Made by a program: the position numbers and the translations under genes
In this document: positions 4,052-6,794 of the stretch, piece by piece
How the letters are laid out: the number at the start of each line of letters is the position of its first letter
Position numbering within the stretch: the first letter of the stretch is position 1
The notes under the pieces: model-generated
What the model saw: the letters and a program-made list of their open reading frames with translations, nothing else
Told to the model about the DNA's origin: nothing
Database searches by the model: none
NCBI GenBank assembly: GCA_001791425.1
Contig: MGEP01000023.1
Location: forward strand, 4,888-11,681
Direction: 5' to 3'
Length of the DNA: 6,794 nucleotides
Origin: Candidatus Uhrbacteria bacterium RIFCSPLOWO2_02_FULL_48_12
Lineage (GTDB): Bacteria; Patescibacteriota; Patescibacteriia; GWA2-46-9

Positions 4052-4666
4052 TTAGACTGTTCGTTTGATTTGACGGGCCATTGCATAGACAGCGTTGGCG
4101 GCGTCCCAATTTAAATTCTGGAAATAATCATCAATGTATTTGGCGCGGTCAGAACCGTAATCAATGAAGTAAGCGTGCTCATAAACGTCTAAGACAATGA
4201 TAGGAATGGCGCCCCACACGCCCCCTTGATTGTGCGCGTCGCCCGTGTATATTTGGAGGTCGGCCCCGTGCGTGTCCCAGCATAAAACTGCCCAGCCGCG
4301 GGCGGCTATGCCGCAGGCCTTAAAATAATTCAGAAAATTATCAAGTGGGCCATATTTTTCTGCGAGCGCGTCAGCCAAGGCGCCAGACGGCTTTCCCCCA
4401 CCGCCCAAAATATTGAAATAATACTCGTGCAGGTAAACGCCGTTCACGGCAAACGTCTCACCATCTTTGAGGGCGCGTAGTGCCGAGTAAGTCTGGTTAG
4501 CCGTGTCGAGCCCTTCCCCCTTCTCAAACGCGGTAAGTTTCTCGGCTATTTCCTGCATCTTGTTGACATAGCCCTGATAGAGCTTGTCATGATGAATGGC
4601 CATCGTCTTCTCTGAAATTCCAATCAGAGCTTTCTTAAATGGTAGTGGTTTTGGTTCGTACTTCAT
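4052..4666 (-). CDS. Fe/Mn-family superoxide dismutase
   Basis: Converts superoxide to oxygen and hydrogen peroxide. The four metal ligands are visible: H25 (AIHHDKLYQGYV), H80 (GVYLHEYYFNIL), D160 and H164 (LDVYEHAYFIDY). The N-terminal helical hairpin (about 1-85) and the C-terminal alpha/beta domain (about 95-200) are both complete at 204 aa. The residue four before the second ligand is Gly (G76), and a Gln follows Asn in AHNQGG (Q147), the pattern of Mn-type or cambialistic enzymes rather than classic FeSOD. The gateway His (E. coli FeSOD His30) is Leu29, while Tyr34 is kept as Y33. No signal peptide is present, so it is cytoplasmic. It is followed after 40 nt by the peroxiredoxin. There is no Shine-Dalgarno sequence; the leader is AT-rich with small hairpins further upstream. 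Confidence 0.92.
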   Translation of the reverse strand: MKYEPKPLPFKKALIGISEKTMAIHHDKLYQGYVNKMQEIAEKLTAFEKGEGLDTANQTYSALRALKDGETFAVNGVYLHEYYFNILGGGGKPSGALADALAEKYGPLDNFLNYFKACGIAARGWAVLCWDTHGADLQIYTGDAHNQGGVWGAIPIIVLDVYEHAYFIDYGSDRAKYIDDYFQNLNWDAANAVYAMARQIKRTV

Positions 4667-4868
4667 ATATTTATAGATTAAATATCTAATTTCTAAACTC
4701 TAATCTCTAAACAAATCACAATATTCCCGCCCAAGGCGGGTCGGCCTTGGGTTGATAAATAACAAATATCAACGGTTTGGAACATTGTCTCCCTGCGGGA
4801 GATGTCCCGTAGGGACAGAATTTCGTGCTTAGAATTTGTTTAGACATTAGGATTTTGGATTTAGGAAT
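4667..4868. other. Spacer with tandem small hairpins between scaffold and SOD genes
   Basis: It holds two abutting 15-nt hairpins (4788-4802 and 4803-4817), each with a 6-bp stem and 3-nt loop. Two mutually exclusive hairpins share bases at 4726-4751 (CCCGCC-CAA-GGCGGG versus CCCAAGGC/GCCTTGGG). A 7-bp inverted repeat lies at 4751-4773. Both ends are AT-rich degenerate TTTAGA-like repeats. No hairpin has a U-tract on the minus strand, so readthrough into the dismutase is likely. The alternative pairing at 4726-4751 could in principle be regulatory, but nothing shows it. Confidence 0.5.
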
Positions 4869-5546
4869 TCAACTATAGTATTTCTCTTTATAAAACCTTA
4901 TTAGCTGTTCCACTTCAGCGACCACGTCAGGGTTGCCGACGCCGACCTTTGTTTTCTGCTGAACTTTTTCCAACGTATCTGCGCCATCCAAAACCGCCTC
5001 CTCAATATCGCGGTCAGTCACGTTAGTCTGCGAATCAATGATCCGCGCACCCTCAACAATAATGCGATCAAACTGACCGCTGGCGCGAAAATAATTATTG
5101 AGCGCCGAGCGAAGAGCTTTGTCGCCCAATACCGAACAATGAATTTTGCGATTTGGCAGTCCGTCCAAACGCTCCATAATATCCCGCGGTGTTATTTTTA
5201 ACGCCGCACCGGTCTGCATACCGCCTTTTTCAGTGACCATTACCGAAAGCATGGAGGTTGCGGCAATGGCTGAACCACAGCCAAAGGTGCGCCATTTGCA
5301 TTCTTTTATCGTATCCAATAGCTCGTCAACCTTGAGCCACATTTTCATCTCATCCCCGCAGGCCGGCGAGCCCACGCGGCCAATGGCATTGTACTGGCTT
5401 TCGTCAATATCTTCCAGCATCAAATTACGAGGATTAAAAAAATGTTCTTTGACCGTGGCACTGTAAACCCAGCCCTGACCGTCGCGATCACGCACGTCGG
5501 CAGTACCGGATTCAGTTCTTTTGATTGTAGAAGTACCTTTTACCAT
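4869..5546 (-). CDS. IscU/NifU-type Fe-S cluster scaffold, degenerate BFD-like tail
   Basis: A scaffold on which [2Fe-2S] clusters are built from sulfur supplied by the desulfurase next door. The IscU/NifU N-terminal domain (about residues 26-155) begins at YSATVKEHFFNPRNL. It carries the three ligand cysteines C63 (GSPACGDEM, with the adjacent conserved D65), C90 (TFGCGSA) and C137 (IHCSVLG). Residues about 163-218 resemble the central BFD-like [2Fe-2S] domain of NifU (VTDRDIEEAVLDGADTLE, then GVGNPDVVAEVEQLI), but the positions of its four cysteines read D171, Q173, N205 and V208, so it cannot hold a cluster by those ligands. The NifU C-terminal thioredoxin-like domain is absent. The first 25 residues are a polar extension. 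The ATG at 5546 is the only good start but has no Shine-Dalgarno sequence. The gene lies 150 nt downstream of the desulfurase. Confidence 0.88.
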   Translation of the reverse strand: MVKGTSTIKRTESGTADVRDRDGQGWVYSATVKEHFFNPRNLMLEDIDESQYNAIGRVGSPACGDEMKMWLKVDELLDTIKECKWRTFGCGSAIAATSMLSVMVTEKGGMQTGAALKITPRDIMERLDGLPNRKIHCSVLGDKALRSALNNYFRASGQFDRIIVEGARIIDSQTNVTDRDIEEAVLDGADTLEKVQQKTKVGVGNPDVVAEVEQLIRFYKEKYYS

Positions 5547-5696
5547 ACTTATAATGTCAAATGACTAAGCTCTCGGCCCAAGGCCGATCCGCCTATGGTG
5601 GAAAATATCAAGTGAATGTCCAAATGACGGAATGCTAAAATTTTGACATTTGGATTTAGGGCTTGATTTGACATTTAGATTTAGACATTAGTATTT
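5547..5696. other. Spacer with two small hairpins between desulfurase and scaffold
   Basis: TCGGCC-CAA-GGCCGA (5573-5587) is followed at once by CCGCC-TAT-GGTGG (5589-5601), a tandem pair like that before the dismutase. The rest is AT-rich with repeated TTTGACATTT/ATTTAGA units. TTGACA and TATAAG occur next to each other just before the scaffold start, but the spacing does not fit a -35/-10 pair. Confidence 0.45.
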
Positions 5697-6794
5697 TTAA
5701 CCTGATGGTATGGTGGCTACAGACGACTTCACATTAAGAGCGGGGGCATGCTGGAGAATCTTAGCGTGCTGATTTAGCGCGGGATCCATCTCTAACTTAA
5801 CTGGCGAGGCCTCGCGCAGGGTCTCAACTATGGGCGGCAGAATTTCCAAAACATAATCAATGTCTTCGCTTGTGGTGCGGCGGCCGAGCGTAAAGCGCAT
5901 ACTGCCGTGCGCGAATTCGTAAGGCAGACCGAGTGCCAGAATCACGTGCGATGGATCAAGGGTGGCTGAATCGCAGGCCGAACCAGTGGCGGCATATATT
6001 CCATATTCATTAAGATAAAGGAGCATGGCCTCACCTTCTACGTCAAGAATTGTCACATTGACGTTGTTCGGCAAGCGCTTTGTGGGATGACCATTCAAAC
6101 GGCTTTTGGGAATACGTTCCAGAATACCAGCGATAAGTTTATCGCGAAGAGCAGTCAACCGCTGATTTTCAGCTTCACGATTTTTATGGACCAGCCCGAG
6201 GGCCGCGGCCAGACCAACAATGCCAGCGACGTTTTCCGTTCCCGACACAAGCCCTTTCTCCTGACCACCTCCTAAAATCAATGGCTGAAGCTCCACGCCG
6301 CGAGCGGCATAGAGAATGCCCATACCTTTTGGCCCATAAATTTTACTGCCATTCAAGGTTAAAAGATCAACGCCCATCGCTTTCACGTCTAACGACAGCG
6401 CTCCGGCGGCCTGACAAGCGTCAGTGTGAAAATAGATACGAGCAAGCTCGTGAGGCGCCCGAATCTTGTTCAGACGTCTCACGAGATGACCGATCTCGGC
6501 AATCGGTTGAATCGTACCTATTTCGTTATTCGCATACATGACGGAAATCAAAATCGTCTCTGGTCGAACGGCTTTTTCTAAATCATCCAAACGAATGAGG
6601 CCATCACCATCAACTGGCAACACGGTAATTTCAAAGCCCTCTTTGTCGCGCAAATATTCAAATGGTTTCAAGACCGCGTGATGTTCAATGGCGGTAGTGA
6701 TGAGGTGTTTGCCTTTGGCTTTATTGGCCCGCGCAATTCCCAAAATCGCCAGATTATCGCTCATCGTGCCGCTACCGGTAAAAATTATTTCTTC
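5697..6794 (-). CDS. Cysteine desulfurase (IscS/NifS class), 5' end outside window
   Basis: A PLP enzyme that takes sulfur from L-cysteine as a persulfide and hands it to the scaffold for Fe-S assembly. The frame is open through the window edge; 365 residues are visible and about 60-70 N-terminal ones are missing, so the ATG at 6764 is not the real start. Residues numbered from the first visible codon: PLP-phosphate loop FTGSGTMSDN (5-14), His stacking on PLP H38 (EHHAVL), HTDACQAAG with D125 and Q128, PLP-binding K151 in NGSKIYGPKG, GGGQEKGLVSGTEN (175-188), and catalytic C274 in GSACDSATLDPSHV. Variations from the commoner motifs are M for E in the phosphate loop and V for R after GL. A tail of about 35 residues follows the last core block. 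It leads the minus-strand cluster; any promoter lies beyond 6794. Confidence 0.93.
   Translation of the reverse strand, partial: EEIIFTGSGTMSDNLAILGIARANKAKGKHLITTAIEHHAVLKPFEYLRDKEGFEITVLPVDGDGLIRLDDLEKAVRPETILISVMYANNEIGTIQPIAEIGHLVRRLNKIRAPHELARIYFHTDACQAAGALSLDVKAMGVDLLTLNGSKIYGPKGMGILYAARGVELQPLILGGGQEKGLVSGTENVAGIVGLAAALGLVHKNREAENQRLTALRDKLIAGILERIPKSRLNGHPTKRLPNNVNVTILDVEGEAMLLYLNEYGIYAATGSACDSATLDPSHVILALGLPYEFAHGSMRFTLGRRTTSEDIDYVLEILPPIVETLREASPVKLEMDPALNQHAKILQHAPALNVKSSVATIPSG

Overview
The window looks like a piece of a small-genome bacterium, most likely a Patescibacteria/CPR lineage (Parcubacteria-like). This is an inference from three things: a compact Fe-S/antioxidant gene set, spacers packed with short GC-rich hairpins set in AT-rich low-complexity DNA, and an HTH + Fic/Doc pair of a kind I associate with these genomes. 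No rRNA, marker protein or species-specific gene fixes the taxonomy. TGA ends several genes, so the UGA-glycine code of some CPR lineages does not apply.

Left part (1-3460), accessory. An intergenic block with four-copy GC palindromes (core GCCGCGGC) and a long imperfect hairpin (7-93) leads to a 28-bp perfect palindrome, a tandem 16-mer, a good extended -10 promoter and a small unknown gene (447-761, +) with its own terminator. Next, on the minus strand, comes a toxin-antitoxin module: an HTH antitoxin (1433-1687) followed by a Fic/Doc toxin. The toxin's catalytic motif is intact, but its 5' end appears frameshifted by one base. A 24-nt imperfect direct repeat flanks the module. A gene-poor stretch (1741-2225) holds a strong bidirectional hairpin and one doubtful 52-codon ORF. 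A minus-strand gene for a secreted four-cysteine protein (2226-2843) has its own promoter, RBS and terminator. Then come a multi-hairpin element that carries an inverted copy of a tRNA 3' end and, next to it, an initiator tRNA (3189-3265, minus). A second, inverted copy of the GC-palindrome element (3383-3450) closes this segment, so two inverted copies bracket about 3.2 kb.

Right part (3487-6794), conserved. Four genes lie on the minus strand in the transcriptional order iscS-like cysteine desulfurase (5' end outside the window), IscU/NifU-type scaffold, Fe/Mn superoxide dismutase and 2-Cys peroxiredoxin. The desulfurase supplies sulfur and the scaffold builds the cluster. The dismutase and peroxiredoxin remove superoxide and peroxide, which attack such clusters, so the layout reads as Fe-S assembly plus its oxidative protection. 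The spacers between them (150, 202 and 40 nt) carry small hairpins and AT-rich degenerate repeats. The three starts that can be seen lack Shine-Dalgarno sequences.

Points most worth a second look: the frameshifted toxin, the tRNA-adjacent multi-hairpin element, C33 and the A29-U41 pair in the initiator tRNA, the scaffold protein whose BFD-like tail has lost all four cysteine positions, and the inverted repeat pair bracketing the accessory segment.
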